A DNA stretch of 64,000 bases from Paucimonas sp. (GCA_031253995.1 JAIRVG010000055.1:22983-86982); one strand, 5' to 3'; counted from the first letter of the stretch, positions 26,973-36,941 are shown. The notes: generated by a model from the sequence alone, not told the origin. Program-made: numbers and translations.

Positions 26973-28652
26973 ATGAGCAACAAGAGTAACGATGACCTGC
27001 AGCGCCAAGCCTCGGAAAACACTCTGGGTCTGAACCCGGTCATAGGCTTGCGCCGCAAGGATTTGCTGACTTCTGCCCGCATGGTGCTGCGCCAGGCCAT
27101 CCGGCAACCGCTGCACAGCGCCAAGCACGTCGCGCACTTCGGCATGGAGCTGAAGGACGTGATCTTCGGTAAATCCAGCCTGCAGCCGGAAAGCGACGAC
27201 CGTCGCTTCAACGATCCGGCCTGGAGCCAGAACCCCCTGTACCGCCGCTACCTGCAGACCTACCTGGCCTGGCGCAAGGAGCTGCACGACTGGGTCGGCG
27301 ACAGCAGCATGTCCGACACCGATATCAGCCGCGCCCATTTCGTCATCAACCTGATGACCGAGGCCATGGCCCCGACCAACACCATGGCCAACCCGGCGGC
27401 GGTCAAGCGCTTCTTCGAGACCGGCGGCAAGAGCCTGCTCGACGGCCTGTCCAACCTGGCCAAGGACATGGTCAACAACGGTGGCATGCCGAGCCAGGTG
27501 AACATGGACGCCTTCGAGGTCGGCAAGAACCTCGGCACCAGCGAAGGCTCGGTGGTGTACCGCAACGACGTGCTCGAACTGATCCAGTACAGCCCCATCA
27601 CCGAGCAGGTCCACGAACGTCCGCTGCTGGTGGTGCCGCCGCAGATCAACAAGTTCTACGTGTTCGACCTCAGCCCGGAAAAGAGCCTGGCACGCTTCTG
27701 CCTGCGCTCCACCCAGCAGACCTTCATCATCAGCTGGCGCAACCCGACCAAGGCACAGCGCGAGTGGGGCCTGTCCACCTACATCGACGCGCTGAAGGAA
27801 GCGGTGGACGTGGTTCTGGAGATCACCGGCAGCGACGACCTGAACATGCTCGGCGCCTGCTCCGGCGGCATCACCTGCACCGCGCTGGTGGGCCATTACG
27901 CGGCGCTGGGCGAGCGCAAGGTGAATGCCCTGACCCTGCTGGTCAGCGTGCTCGACACCACCCTCGACACCCAGGTCGCCCTGTTCGTCGACGAGCAGAC
28001 CCTGGAAGCCGCCAAGCGCCACTCCTACCAGGCCGGGGTCCTGGAAGGCCGCGACATGGCCAAGGTGTTCGCCTGGATGCGCCCCAACGACCTGATCTGG
28101 AACTACTGGGTCAACAACTACCTGCTGGGCAACGAGCCGCCGGTGTTCGACATCCTGTTCTGGAACAACGACACCACGCGCCTGCCGGCCGCCTTCCACG
28201 GCGACCTGATCGAGATGTTCAAGAACAACCCGCTGACCCGGCCCAATGCCCTGGAAGTCTGCGGCACGCCGATCGACCTGAAGCAGGTGACCACCGACAT
28301 CTTCTGCGTCGCCGGCACCGCCGACCACATCACGCCGTGGCAGTCCTGCTACAAATCGGCGCAGCTGTTTGGTGGCAATGTGGAATTCCTGCTGTCCAAC
28401 AGTGGACACATCCAGAGCATCCTCAACCCGCCGGGCAACCCCAAGGCGCGCTACATGACCAGCAAGGAAATGCCCGTCGACGCCAACGACTGGCAGGAAA
28501 ACTCCAACAAGCACACCGACTCCTGGTGGCTGTACTGGCAGAACTGGCTGGGCGAGCGCTCCGGCGAGCTGAAGCCGGCCCCGGGCGTGCTTGGCAACAA
28601 GGCGTATCCGGCCGGCGAAGCGTCGCCGGGCACCTACGTCCACGAACGTTGA
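26973..28652 (+). CDS. phaC1: Class II PHA synthase PhaC1
   Basis: Polyester synthase of 559 residues polymerising medium-chain 3-hydroxyacyl-CoA on the granule surface. The alpha/beta-hydrolase core has the lipase-like box GACSGG with nucleophile Cys-296. The catalytic Asp is in CVAGTADHITPW and the His in LSNSGHIQSILNPPGN. N-terminal SNKSNDDLQRQASENTLGLNPVIGLRRKDLL and C-terminal PGTYVHER are typical of PhaC1. First gene of phaC1-phaZ-phaC2-phaD. A GC-rich hairpin (28660-28686) precedes phaZ 58 bp on. Confidence 0.98.
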   Translation: MSNKSNDDLQRQASENTLGLNPVIGLRRKDLLTSARMVLRQAIRQPLHSAKHVAHFGMELKDVIFGKSSLQPESDDRRFNDPAWSQNPLYRRYLQTYLAWRKELHDWVGDSSMSDTDISRAHFVINLMTEAMAPTNTMANPAAVKRFFETGGKSLLDGLSNLAKDMVNNGGMPSQVNMDAFEVGKNLGTSEGSVVYRNDVLELIQYSPITEQVHERPLLVVPPQINKFYVFDLSPEKSLARFCLRSTQQTFIISWRNPTKAQREWGLSTYIDALKEAVDVVLEITGSDDLNMLGACSGGITCTALVGHYAALGERKVNALTLLVSVLDTTLDTQVALFVDEQTLEAAKRHSYQAGVLEGRDMAKVFAWMRPNDLIWNYWVNNYLLGNEPPVFDILFWNNDTTRLPAAFHGDLIEMFKNNPLTRPNALEVCGTPIDLKQVTTDIFCVAGTADHITPWQSCYKSAQLFGGNVEFLLSNSGHIQSILNPPGNPKARYMTSKEMPVDANDWQENSNKHTDSWWLYWQNWLGERSGELKPAPGVLGNKAYPAGEASPGTYVHER

Positions 28653-28710
28653 AACCACCGCGCCGTCGGCCTGAAACCGGCGGCGCACCATTAGCCGACA
28701 GGGTCCGCGC

Positions 28711-29562
28711 ATGCCGCAACCGTACATCTTCCGAACCGTCGACCTGGATGGCCAGACCATCCGCACCGCGGTTCGCCCCGGCAAGCCGCACTTGACGCCC
28801 TTGCTGATCTTCAATGGCATCGGCGCCAACCTTGAGCTGGTCTTTCCCTTCATCCAGGCCCTGGACCCGGACCTCGAAGTCATCGCCTTCGACGTTCCCG
28901 GGGTGGGCGGCTCGTCCACGCCCAAGCACCCCTACCGTTTCCCGGGGCTGGCCAAGCTCACCGCGCGCATGCTCGATTACCTCGACTATGGCCAGGTCAA
29001 CGCCATCGGCGTGTCCTGGGGCGGTGCCCTGGCCCAGCAGTTCGCCCACGACTACCCGGAGCGCTGCAAGAAACTGGTGCTGGCCGCCACCGCCGCCGGT
29101 GCGGTGATGGTGCCGGGCAAGCCCAAGGTGCTGTGGATGATGGCCAGCCCGCGGCGCTACGTGCAGCCCTCCCACGTGATCCGCATCGCCCCGCAGATCT
29201 ACGGCGGCGCCTTCCGCCGCGATCCCGAGCTGGCCCTGTCCCACGCGGCCAAGGTGCGTTCGGGCGGCAAGCTCGGCTACTACTGGCAGCTGTTCGCCGG
29301 CCTCGGCTGGACCAGCGCGCACTGGCTGCACAAGATCCAGCAACCGACCCTGGTGCTGGCCGGCGACGACGACCCGCTGATCCCGCTGATAAACATGCGC
29401 TTCCTGGCTTGGCGAATCCCCAATGCCCAGCTACACATAATCGACGATGGACATTTGTTTCTGATTACCCGTGCCGAGGCCGTGGCGCCGATCATCATGA
29501 AGTTCCTCCAGCAGGAGCGCCAACGCGCCGTCATGCACCCTCGGCCCGCCCCGAGCGCCTGA
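28711..29562 (+). CDS. phaZ: Intracellular mcl-PHA depolymerase PhaZ
   Basis: Alpha/beta-hydrolase of 283 residues that releases 3-hydroxyacids from stored PHA. Nucleophile Ser-102 lies in GVSWGGALAQQ; the later Asp (LAGDDDPLIPL) and His (IDDGHLFL) complete a plausible triad. No signal peptide, consistent with action on intracellular granules. It lies between the two synthase genes, so synthesis and turnover are co-regulated. Cap-domain length is normal. Confidence 0.96.
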   Translation: MPQPYIFRTVDLDGQTIRTAVRPGKPHLTPLLIFNGIGANLELVFPFIQALDPDLEVIAFDVPGVGGSSTPKHPYRFPGLAKLTARMLDYLDYGQVNAIGVSWGGALAQQFAHDYPERCKKLVLAATAAGAVMVPGKPKVLWMMASPRRYVQPSHVIRIAPQIYGGAFRRDPELALSHAAKVRSGGKLGYYWQLFAGLGWTSAHWLHKIQQPTLVLAGDDDPLIPLINMRFLAWRIPNAQLHIIDDGHLFLITRAEAVAPIIMKFLQQERQRAVMHPRPAPSA

Positions 29563-29684
29563 ATCGCACCTCATCGCCCGCACGTCCGGCAGGAACGCCG
29601 GAGCACGCGGACGCATGGTCGAGGTGGAGTCGCTCATTTGCCCTGGTTCAGTTTGTCGATGGCTCGACGACGGAGTGTTGCCTG

Positions 29685-31367
29685 ATGAAAGACAAACCAG
29701 TGAAGACGGTGGCCACCAGCCCCGCCACCACGATCAACATCCAGAACGCGATCACCGGCCTGCGCGGCCGCGACCTGATCTCGACCCTGCGCAATGTCAG
29801 CCGTCACGGCCTGCGCCATCCGTTGTACACGGCACGGCACATGCTCGAACTGGGCGGCCAGCTGGGCCGCGTGCTGCTGGGCGACACCCTGCACCAGCCG
29901 AGCCCGCGGGACAGTCGCTTCAGCGACCCGGCGTGGAGCCACAATCCGTTCTACCGCCGTGGCCTGCAGGCCTACCTGAGCTGGCAGAAACAGACCCGCC
30001 AGTGGATCGACGAGAGCCAGCTGGCCGATGACGACCGCGCCCGCGCGCACTTCCTCTTCACCCTGCTCAATGACGCGGTGTCGCCGAGCAATACCCTGCT
30101 CAACCCGGAAGCCGTGAAGGAGCTGTTCAACTCCGGCGGGCTGAGCCTGGTGCGCGGTGTCGGCCACCTGCTCGACGACCTGCGCCACAACAACGGCATG
30201 CCGCGCCAGGTGGCCCGGGACGCCTTCGAGGTCGGCGGCAACCTCGCCACCACGCCGGGGGCGGTGGTGTTTCGCAACGAGCTGCTGGAGCTGATCCAGT
30301 ACCGTTCGATGAGCGAAAAACAGTACGCCCGGCCCCTGCTGGTGGTGCCGCCGCAGATCAACAAGTTCTACGTCTTCGACCTCAAGCCGACCAACAGCTA
30401 CGTGCAGTACATGCTGAAGAACGGCTTGCAGGTGTTCATGGTCAGCTGGCGCAACCCGGACCCGCGGCATCGCGAATGGGGCCTGTCGAGCTATGTCAGC
30501 GCGCTGGAAGAAGCGCTTAACGCCTGCCGCGCCATCACCGGCAGCCGCGACGTCAACCTGATGGGTGCCTGCGCCGGCGGCCTGACCATGGCCGCGTTGC
30601 AGGGGCATCTGCAGGCCAAGCGGCAACTGCGCCGGGTGCACAGTGCCAGCTACCTGGTCAGCCTGCTCGACAGCCAGATGGAAAGCCCCGCCAGCCTGTT
30701 CGCCGACGAACAGACCCTGGAAGCGGCCAAGCGCCGTTCCTACCAGCACGGCGTCCTCGACGGCGCCGAGATGAGCCGGATCTTCGCCTGGATGCGGCCC
30801 AACGACCTGGTGTGGAACTACTACGTCAACAACTACCTGCTGGGCAAGACGCCGCCGCCGTTCGACATTCTCTACTGGAACAACGACAGCACGCGCCTGC
30901 CCGCCGCCTTCCACGGCGACCTGCTGGATTTCTTCAAGTACAACCCGCTGGCCCATGCGGCCGGGCTGGAGGTCTGCGGCACGCCGATCGACCTGCAGAA
31001 GATCACGGTCGACAGCTTCCACGTGGCCGGCCACAACGACCACATCACGCCGTGGGACGCGGTGTATCGCTCGGCCCTGCTGCTGGGTGGCGACAAGCGC
31101 TTCGTACTGTCCAACAGCGGCCACGTGCAGAGCATCATCAACCCGCCGGGCAATCCCAAGGCGCACTACGTGCTCAACCCCAAGCTGAGCGGCGACCCGC
31201 GGGCCTGGTACTACGATGCCGAGAAGACCGACGGCAGCTGGTGGCCATTGTGGCTGGAATGGATTCAGGCGCGTTCCGGCGCCCTGCGTGAACCCGGCAC
31301 CACCCTGGGCAGCGCCAGCTACCCGGCCATGGAACCCGCACCCGGCCAATACGTGCTGGTGCGCTGA
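29685..31367 (+). CDS. phaC2: Class II PHA synthase PhaC2
   Basis: The track ORF begins at 29133 inside phaZ. The true start is ATG 29685 (MKDKPVKTVATSPATTINIQNAITGL; 560 residues). The box is GACAGG with Cys-296, the same position as PhaC1. Asp in VAGHNDHITPW, His in LSNSGHVQSIINPPGNPKAH. Overall it mirrors PhaC1 with many substitutions, a paralogue that usually has somewhat different side-chain preference. The 122-bp gap after phaZ may contain its own promoter. phaD starts 12 bp after its stop. Confidence 0.97.
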   Translation: MKDKPVKTVATSPATTINIQNAITGLRGRDLISTLRNVSRHGLRHPLYTARHMLELGGQLGRVLLGDTLHQPSPRDSRFSDPAWSHNPFYRRGLQAYLSWQKQTRQWIDESQLADDDRARAHFLFTLLNDAVSPSNTLLNPEAVKELFNSGGLSLVRGVGHLLDDLRHNNGMPRQVARDAFEVGGNLATTPGAVVFRNELLELIQYRSMSEKQYARPLLVVPPQINKFYVFDLKPTNSYVQYMLKNGLQVFMVSWRNPDPRHREWGLSSYVSALEEALNACRAITGSRDVNLMGACAGGLTMAALQGHLQAKRQLRRVHSASYLVSLLDSQMESPASLFADEQTLEAAKRRSYQHGVLDGAEMSRIFAWMRPNDLVWNYYVNNYLLGKTPPPFDILYWNNDSTRLPAAFHGDLLDFFKYNPLAHAAGLEVCGTPIDLQKITVDSFHVAGHNDHITPWDAVYRSALLLGGDKRFVLSNSGHVQSIINPPGNPKAHYVLNPKLSGDPRAWYYDAEKTDGSWWPLWLEWIQARSGALREPGTTLGSASYPAMEPAPGQYVLVR

Positions 31368-31379
31368 ACAGAGGACTGG

Positions 31380-31994
31380 ATGAAGACCCGCGACCGCATC
31401 CTCGAATGCGCCCTGCTGCTGTTCAACCAGCAGGGCGAGCCGAACGTCTCGACCCTGGAGATCGCCAACGAGCTGGGCATCAGTCCCGGCAACCTGTACT
31501 ACCACTTCCACGGCAAGGAGCCGTTGGTGCTGGGGTTGTTCGAGCGTTTCGAGGAAGAGCTGACGCCGCTGCTCGACCCGCCGCTGGAGGTGCGCCTGGA
31601 TGCCGAGGACTACTGGCTGTTCCTGCACCTGATCGTCGAGCGCATGGCACAGTACCGTTTCCTGTTCCAGGACCTGTCGAACCTGACCGGACGGCTGCCG
31701 AAGCTGGCGCGGGGCATGCGCAGCTTGCTCAATTCGCTGAAGCGTACCCTTGCCGCGTTGCTCGCCAGCCTCAAGGCCCAGGGCCAGGTGACCAGCGACA
31801 CCCGGGCGCTGGGGCAACTGGTGGAGCAAATCACCCTGACCTTGCTGTTCTCGCTGGATTACCAGCGGGTGCTGGCGCGGGAGGCGGAGGTGGGTGTGGT
31901 GGTGTACCAGATCATGATGCTGGTGGCGCCGCACCTGGAAGCGCCGTCGCGGCAGGCGGCGGAGCAATTGGCCCTGAGATACCTGGAAGGCTGA
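31380..31994 (+). CDS. phaD: PhaD TetR-family regulator
   Basis: Protein of 204 residues with an N-terminal TetR helix-turn-helix (TRDRILECALLLFNQQGEPNVSTLEIANELGISPGNLYYHFHGKEPLVLGLFERFEEEL) and a helical ligand domain. In P. putida PhaD is a carboxylic-type activator of phaC1 and phaI, probably sensing a CoA intermediate of fatty-acid oxidation. Last gene of the + strand pha operon. A CTGACACCGC/GCGGTGTCAG hairpin overlaps its stop. Confidence 0.95.
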   Translation: MKTRDRILECALLLFNQQGEPNVSTLEIANELGISPGNLYYHFHGKEPLVLGLFERFEEELTPLLDPPLEVRLDAEDYWLFLHLIVERMAQYRFLFQDLSNLTGRLPKLARGMRSLLNSLKRTLAALLASLKAQGQVTSDTRALGQLVEQITLTLLFSLDYQRVLAREAEVGVVVYQIMMLVAPHLEAPSRQAAEQLALRYLEG

Positions 31995-32023
31995 CACCGC
32001 TCCCACAAGGTCCGCGGTGTCAG
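31991..32023. terminator. Hairpin overlapping the phaD stop
   Basis: CTGACACCGC (31991-32000) and GCGGTGTCAG (32014-32023) form a 10-bp perfect stem whose left arm contains the phaD stop codon. There is no T-run, so it may stabilise the 3' end or assist the intrinsic terminator 16 bp on. Confidence 0.5.
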
Positions 32024-32039
32024 TTCCAAAGGGGAAAAC

Positions 32040-32068
32040 AAAACGCCCGGCACTGAGCCGGGCGTTTT
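32040..32068. terminator. Bidirectional terminator between phaD and phaF
   Basis: AAAACGCCCGGC, ACTGA, GCCGGGCGTTTT followed by GTTT: a perfect 12-bp stem with A/T flanks, ending the convergent phaC1ZC2D and phaIF operons. Confidence 0.93.
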
Positions 32069-32086
32069 GTTTGCAGCCGCCTGTGA

Positions 32087-32911
32087 TCAGGACTGGCTGG
32101 AGGCTGCTGGCGCTGCTGCCGGCGCCGATGGCGCTGGTGCGCTGCTGGCCGCCGGGGTAGCGGCCGGAGCCGGGGCGCTGGCCGGGGTAGCCAGTTTCAG
32201 CGCTTCCTGCTTCGGTGCCGCAGCCTTCTTCACCGCTGGCTTCTTCGCCGCGGCAGGCTTGGCTGCTGCTGGCTTGGCTGCCGGTTTTGCGGCTGGCTTG
32301 GCAGCAGGCTTCGCCGCCGGTTTGGCCGCCGCGGTTTTCGCCGCAACCGGTTTGGCCGCAGGCTTGGCTGCAGCAGGTTTGGCCGCTGCGGTCTTGGCGG
32401 CCGGCTTGGCGGCTGCAGGTTTCGCAGCCGGTTTCGCCGCAGGCTTGGCCGCAGCCGCCTTGGTGGCCGCCGGAGCGCGCTTGGAGATCGGGGTCACCGA
32501 AGCACCGGTGAGTTTCTCGATCTGCTTGGTCAGGGTGTCGACCTGCTTGTGCAGTGCCTTGACCTCATTGCGGCTAGGGACGCCGAGACGCGAGATCGCA
32601 CTGTTCAGGCGCTTGTCGAAGGCCTCTTCCAGCTCGCTCCACTTGCCCAGGGCACGGTCCTTCACGTCGGTCACCCGCGAGGTGGCTGCCTTGGCGCCGT
32701 CTTTGGCAGTGTCTTTCGCGGTGTCTACGCCTTTCTTGGCCTGCTTCTCGGCCTTTTCGCCATCCTTGACCAGGGTGTCGAACAGCTTGGGGCCGTCCTG
32801 GTCGATCTTCGAGTAGATACCCAGGCCCGCCAGCCAGATCTTGCGGGAGTACTTTTCGATTCCCCCGATCCAGGAGCTGCCTTCTTTTTCAGTTGTCTTC
32901 TTGCCAGCCAT
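32087..32911 (-). CDS. phaF: PhaF phasin with histone-H1-like C-terminal domain
   Basis: Protein of 274 residues. The N-terminal half (1-140) is a phasin domain (SRKIWLAGLGIYSKIDQDGPKLFDTLVKDGEKAEKQ; ALGKWSELEEAFDKRLNSAISRLGVPSRNEVKALHKQVDTLTKQIEKL) that coats PHA granules and ends in a coiled coil. The C-terminal half is made of AAKPAAKPAA repeats, a lysine-rich, DNA-binding histone-like tail known to tie granules to the nucleoid for even segregation. The coding DNA is correspondingly repetitive (about 32210-32470). Co-transcribed with phaI 10 bp upstream. Confidence 0.97.
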   Translation of the reverse strand: MAGKKTTEKEGSSWIGGIEKYSRKIWLAGLGIYSKIDQDGPKLFDTLVKDGEKAEKQAKKGVDTAKDTAKDGAKAATSRVTDVKDRALGKWSELEEAFDKRLNSAISRLGVPSRNEVKALHKQVDTLTKQIEKLTGASVTPISKRAPAATKAAAAKPAAKPAAKPAAAKPAAKTAAAKPAAAKPAAKPVAAKTAAAKPAAKPAAKPAAKPAAKPAAAKPAAAKKPAVKKAAAPKQEALKLATPASAPAPAATPAASSAPAPSAPAAAPAASSQS

Positions 32912-32921
32912 CCCGCTCTCC

Positions 32922-33341
32922 TTATTTTTTGCCCGTAACGCGTTCGAGCAACGCCGTCAGCTCTTCGAGCTTGACGGAAAGTGCCTCCACGTCATGTTTA
33001 GACGGAATGCCGATGCGATTCAAGGCGCTGGCGACCCGCGCGTCGAAAGCCTTTTCGATTTTATCCAGTTGAACTTCGACCTTGCCCTTGACGCTGAGCA
33101 GTTCATCCTTCGCCGAGTCGATCTCGCTGTTGGCCGCTTCGACTTCGCGGTCGATGCGTTTCTTGCCACGTTTCTCGACCTGCTCGCCGGCCTTGATCAG
33201 GTCCTTGACGTAATCGGCGCTCTCCTGGCCCACGCGGGCATAGGCCCCGAGACCGGCCAGCCAGATCTTGCGGGCGTAGCCACGCACTTCACCCAGGCTG
33301 TTCTGAACGTCGTCTTTTTTCTTCAGGATCGCTTTGGCCAT
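32922..33341 (-). CDS. phaI: PhaI phasin
   Basis: Start chosen at ATG 33341 (MAKAILKKKDDVQNSLGEVRGYARKIWLAGLGAYARVG), with GAGG 8 nt upstream; the track's GTG adds three residues. The 139-residue product is an amphipathic phasin matching the PhaF N-terminal half (KVEVQLDKIEKAFDARVASALNRIGIPSKHDVEAL) but lacking the basic tail. It binds the granule surface. First gene of phaI-phaF, which in pseudomonads is activated by PhaD. Confidence 0.96.
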   Translation of the reverse strand: MAKAILKKKDDVQNSLGEVRGYARKIWLAGLGAYARVGQESADYVKDLIKAGEQVEKRGKKRIDREVEAANSEIDSAKDELLSVKGKVEVQLDKIEKAFDARVASALNRIGIPSKHDVEALSVKLEELTALLERVTGKK

Positions 33342-33438
33342 GCTCTGCACCTCGCACTCATGACGGAATGGAAGAACTACCCACGGATCGGGGACTGAGG
33401 GCCAAGTTACGGAGAAAAATTAGAATGGGCACCCTAAA

Positions 33439-33463
33439 GGCGGGACGCATTGCACGCCCCGCC
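33439..33463 (-). terminator. Hairpin after the PHA-system gene, upstream of phaI
   Basis: On the minus strand GGCGGG, GCGTGCAATGCGT, CCCGCC then TTTAGG: a short GC-rich stem with a weak T tract, 10 bp after the 33473 stop. It probably separates that gene from phaIF. The phaI promoter should lie between it and 33342. Confidence 0.5.
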
Positions 33464-33472
33464 GCGACGGAT

Positions 33473-33748
33473 TCAGGCGAGCGCCTTGTCCAGCGCACGC
33501 TCGATCTCGGCCTTGATGGTGCCGCCCATCATCGACAGCATCATGCCCAGCTTCAGCTCGACGCGGATGGTGTCGTCGCCGATCTCCACGCTGCCGTTGG
33601 CGCCGCTGCGCTTGACCTCGACCCGGTCGCCTTTCCATTCGGCCTTGAGGTCGTACTCGCGGGACAGCTTGTCCACCAGGGCTTCGGCCTTCTGGCGGGC
33701 GGCTTCGCGGCCGAGGCCGTGTTTACGTTCAACGCTGATCTGGGTCAT
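33473..33748 (-). CDS. Polyhydroxyalkanoic-acid-system small protein
   Basis: Protein of 91 residues (MTQISVERKHGLGREAARQKAEALVDKLSREYDLKAEWKGDRVEVKRSGANGSVEIGDDTIRVELKLGMMLSMMGGTIKAEIERALDKAL). This matches the family annotated as polyhydroxyalkanoic acid system / granule region protein: a small alpha-beta domain with no known enzymatic role. The position next to phaIF supports a granule link, but no function is proven. Transcribed away from ubiE. Confidence 0.88.
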   Translation of the reverse strand: MTQISVERKHGLGREAARQKAEALVDKLSREYDLKAEWKGDRVEVKRSGANGSVEIGDDTIRVELKLGMMLSMMGGTIKAEIERALDKALA

Positions 33749-33817
33749 TCATCAAGTCCTGGCTGCAAGGGCATACTCGCGCATTATGCCCCCGCCCTCA
33801 GCCGCGACAACCCCGCC

Positions 33818-33846
33818 AAGACAAATGCAGTCGCACGCCCTAGAAT
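33818..33846 (+). promoter_or_regulatory. Sigma-70 promoter candidate for ubiE operon
   Basis: AAGACA (33818-33823), a 17-bp spacer, TAGAAT (33841-33846), about 28 nt before ATG 33875. Moderate match to consensus with ideal spacing. Confidence 0.45.
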
Positions 33847-33874
33847 GGCCAGTAATTTTTCCCGGTGAAGCGAT

Positions 33875-34645
33875 ATGAACGAGCAGCGCAAAGGCGATAA
33901 CGCCGAACCCACCACTCATTTCGGTTACCAGAACGTTCCGGAAAGCCAGAAGGCCGACAAGGTCGCCGAGGTCTTCCACTCCGTAGCCGCCAAATACGAC
34001 CTGATGAACGACGTCCTCTCCGGCGGCATGCACCGCCTGTGGAAACGCTTCGCCATCGAGCTGTCCGGTGTGCGCAGCGGCAACCGGGTGCTGGACATCG
34101 CCGGCGGTACCGGCGACCTGACCCGCAAGTTCTCCCACCTGGTCGGCCCTACCGGCCAGGTCGTGCTGGCCGACATCAACGCCTCGATGCTCAAGGTCGG
34201 CCGTGACCGCCTGCTCGACCTGGGCGTGGCCGGCAACGTCGAATTCGTCCAGGCCGACGCGGAAAAACTGCCGTTCCCGGACAACCACTTCGACTGCGTG
34301 ACCATCGCCTTCGGCCTGCGCAACGTGACCCACAAGGACGAAGCCCTGCGCTCCATGCTGCGCGTCCTCAAGCCAGGCGGCCGCCTGCTGGTGCTGGAAT
34401 TCTCCAAGCCCACCAGCAAGTTCATGTCCAAGGTCTACGACGCCTACTCGTTCGCCTTCATGCCGCTGGCCGGCAAGCTGATCACCAACGACTCGGAGAG
34501 CTACCGCTACCTGGCCGAATCGATCCGCATGCACCCCGACCAGGAAACCCTCAAGGCCATGATGGTCGACGCCGGCTTCGACCGCGTCACCTACCACAAC
34601 ATGACCAACGGCATCGTCGCCCTGCACCGCGGTATCAAGCCCTGA
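33875..34645 (+). CDS. ubiE: UbiE C-methyltransferase (ubiquinone/menaquinone)
   Basis: SAM-dependent methyltransferase of 256 residues acting on the ubiquinone ring. [43 protein letters not shown] and [18 protein letters not shown] (SAM loop) are family signatures, followed by [32 protein letters not shown] and [20 protein letters not shown]. Full-length. Its TGA overlaps the ubiJ start by one base. Confidence 0.98.
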   Translation: MNEQRKGDNAEPTTHFGYQNVPESQKADKVAEVFHSVAAKYDLMNDVLSGGMHRLWKRFAIELSGVRSGNRVLDIAGGTGDLTRKFSHLVGPTGQVVLADINASMLKVGRDRLLDLGVAGNVEFVQADAEKLPFPDNHFDCVTIAFGLRNVTHKDEALRSMLRVLKPGGRLLVLEFSKPTSKFMSKVYDAYSFAFMPLAGKLITNDSESYRYLAESIRMHPDQETLKAMMVDAGFDRVTYHNMTNGIVALHRGIKP

Positions 34646-35268
34646 TGCTGCTGGCCGGCCTTCTCGCCAGCGTCGAGCACGGCCTCAACCGTGTCCTGCG
34701 CCTGGACAGCACCGCGCTGCCGCGCCTGGCCCCGCTCGACGGCAAGGTGATTGCCATCGACTGCCGCCAGCCGGCCCTGCAGTTGTTCATCCTACCCAGC
34801 GATGAAGGCCTGCTCCTGGCCAGCCAGTGGGCCACCAACGCCGACTGCACCCTGCGCGCCCCGGCCAGCAGCCTGGTGCAACTGGCCCTGAGCCAGGACA
34901 AGACCGCCGTGCTGCACAGCCCGCAGGTCGAACTGGACGGCGACAGCGCCGTGCTGCTCGACCTGGTCGGCGTGCTGCAGGACCTGGAGCTGGACTGGGA
35001 GTACGAAGTCTCCCGCTGGCTCGGCCCGGTGGCCACCCAGTTGCTCAGCGGCCACCTGCGCAGCCGCGCGCGCTGGACCCGGCAGAGCCTGGCCAGCCTG
35101 AGCCGCACCGCCTCCGAGTACCTCGCCGAGGAATCCCGGACCCTGGTGGGCGTGCGCGAGGCCGAGGCCCGCTTCGGCGAGCTCGACAGCCTGAAACTCG
35201 ACATTGAACGCCTTGAGGCGCGCATCGAGCGCCTTGCCCGATCCCTTGAATCCAGCGATAACGCATGA
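34645..35268 (+). CDS. ubiJ: UbiJ, SCP2-domain ubiquinone-synthesis accessory factor
   Basis: Protein of 207 residues with an N-terminal SCP2-like lipid-binding domain (about 20-115: [48 protein letters not shown]) and a C-terminal helical coiled coil ([20 protein letters not shown]). In E. coli UbiJ scaffolds the soluble Ubi complex and binds the quinone intermediates. Its position between ubiE and ubiB, with overlaps on both sides, makes the assignment strong despite low motif content. Confidence 0.93.
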   Translation: MLLAGLLASVEHGLNRVLRLDSTALPRLAPLDGKVIAIDCRQPALQLFILPSDEGLLLASQWATNADCTLRAPASSLVQLALSQDKTAVLHSPQVELDGDSAVLLDLVGVLQDLELDWEYEVSRWLGPVATQLLSGHLRSRARWTRQSLASLSRTASEYLAEESRTLVGVREAEARFGELDSLKLDIERLEARIERLARSLESSDNA

Positions 35269-36869
35269 AGCTGCTTGCCGTCCGCCGTCTGTTGCGCATC
35301 CAGCGCGTCGTGATCCGCTACCGTCTCGATGACCTGCTGTTCGACCTGCCCCTGCCCTGGTGGCTCGCCTCGCTGCGGCTGCTCATGCCGTGGCGCTGGC
35401 TGCCGCGCAAACAACTCGACCTGAGCCGCGGCGCGCGCCTGCGCCTGGCCCTGCAGGACCTCGGACCGATCTTCATCAAGTTCGGCCAGTTGCTCTCGAC
35501 CCGCCGCGACCTGCTGCCGGCGGACATCGCCGACGAGCTGATGCTGCTGCAGGACCGCGTGCCGCCGTTCGACCCGCAGAAGGCCGTGGCCCTGATCGAG
35601 GAGCAGCTCGGCGCCAAGGTCGGCGAGGTGTTCTCGCGCTTCGACGTCGAGCCGCTGGCCTCGGCCTCGGTGGCCCAGGTGCATGCCGCGCGCCTGAAGA
35701 GCGGCGAAGAAGTGGTGGTCAAGGTGGTACGCCCCGGCCTCAAGCCGGTGATCGCCCAGGACCTGGCCTGGCTGTTCCTGATTGCCCGCGGCGCCGAGCG
35801 AGTCTCCGCCGACGCCCGCCTGCTGCACCCGGTGGAGGTGGTCAGCGACTACGAGAAGACCATCTACGACGAACTCGACCTGCTTCGCGAGGCGGCCAAC
35901 GCCAGCCAGCTGCGGCGCAACTTCGAGGGCTCGGACATGATGTACGTGCCTCAGGTGTACTGGGACTGGTGCCGGCCGAAGGTGCTGGTGATGGAGCGCA
36001 TCTACGGCATCCAGGTCACCGACCTCGCCACCCTCGCCGACCAGCGCACCGACATGAAGATGCTCGCCGAGCGCGGCGTGGAGATCTTCTTCACCCAGGT
36101 GTTCCGCGACAGCTTCTTCCACGCCGACATGCACCCCGGCAACATCTTCGTCAGCACGGTGAAGCCGTGGAGCCCGCAGTACATCGCCATCGACTGCGGC
36201 ATCGTCGGCAGCCTGACCCCGGAAGACCAGGACTACCTGGCCCGCAACCTGTTCGCCTTCTTCAAGCGTGACTACCGTCGCGTGGCGCAGTTGCACATCG
36301 ATTCCGGCTGGGTCCCGGCACAGACCAAGCTCAACGAGTTCGAAGCGGCGATCCGCACCGTGTGCGAGCCGATCTTCGAAAAACCGCTCAAGGACATCTC
36401 CTTCGGCCAGGTGCTGATGCGCCTGTTCCAGACCGCACGGCGCTTCAACATGGAAGTGCAGCCGCAGCTGGTCTTGCTGCAGAAGACCCTGCTCAACATC
36501 GAAGGCCTGGGCCGCCAGCTGTACCCGGACCTCGACCTGTGGACCACGGCGCAGCCGTTCCTGGAACGCTGGATGCGCGATCGGGTCAGCCCCAAGAGCC
36601 TGTTGCAGAACCTGCACAGCCAGGTCGAGCAGGTGCCGCACCTGGCCAACATGACCCGCGACCTGCTCGAACGCATGTCGCAGCCGCACCGCAACGACCC
36701 GCCGCCGCCGTGGAAGCAGCAAGACCACTGGGCCCTGCGCCTGCTCGGCGCGGTGCTGCTCGGTGGCGGCGCCACCCTGGCCAGCGGCGTCGAGAGCCTC
36801 GGTGCCATCGATGCCTGGCCGGCCTGGCTGATGCTGGCTGCAGGGCTCTATCTGGTGGTTCGCCGATAG
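35265..36869 (+). CDS. ubiB: UbiB ABC1/ADCK-family kinase-like protein
   Basis: Atypical kinase/ATPase of 534 residues needed for ubiquinone synthesis. Has the family KxGQ motif ([19 protein letters not shown]), an Ala-rich nucleotide loop ([13 protein letters not shown]), [18 protein letters not shown] and IAIDCGIVG metal/ATP sites, and a C-terminal hydrophobic region ([32 protein letters not shown]) that anchors it to the inner membrane. ATGA overlap with ubiJ. Closes the three-gene operon. Confidence 0.97.
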   Translation: MKLLAVRRLLRIQRVVIRYRLDDLLFDLPLPWWLASLRLLMPWRWLPRKQLDLSRGARLRLALQDLGPIFIKFGQLLSTRRDLLPADIADELMLLQDRVPPFDPQKAVALIEEQLGAKVGEVFSRFDVEPLASASVAQVHAARLKSGEEVVVKVVRPGLKPVIAQDLAWLFLIARGAERVSADARLLHPVEVVSDYEKTIYDELDLLREAANASQLRRNFEGSDMMYVPQVYWDWCRPKVLVMERIYGIQVTDLATLADQRTDMKMLAERGVEIFFTQVFRDSFFHADMHPGNIFVSTVKPWSPQYIAIDCGIVGSLTPEDQDYLARNLFAFFKRDYRRVAQLHIDSGWVPAQTKLNEFEAAIRTVCEPIFEKPLKDISFGQVLMRLFQTARRFNMEVQPQLVLLQKTLLNIEGLGRQLYPDLDLWTTAQPFLERWMRDRVSPKSLLQNLHSQVEQVPHLANMTRDLLERMSQPHRNDPPPPWKQQDHWALRLLGAVLLGGGATLASGVESLGAIDAWPAWLMLAAGLYLVVRR

Positions 36870-36941
36870 CCAGCCGCGCCATCGGCTGGCACACTAGCCG
36901 ACGGTATCGGCGCGGGGCCGTGGCCTGATTTGGGAGTCAAC

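Noticed and set aside
29133-29684. N-terminal 184-residue extension of the phaC2 ORF
   Set aside because: It overlaps phaZ in another frame; phaC2 homology begins at the ATG at 29685. Not a fusion protein.
32210-32470. Possible CRISPR or satellite array
   Set aside because: The repeats are codon-level AAKPAAKPAA repeats of PhaF with no uniform spacers.
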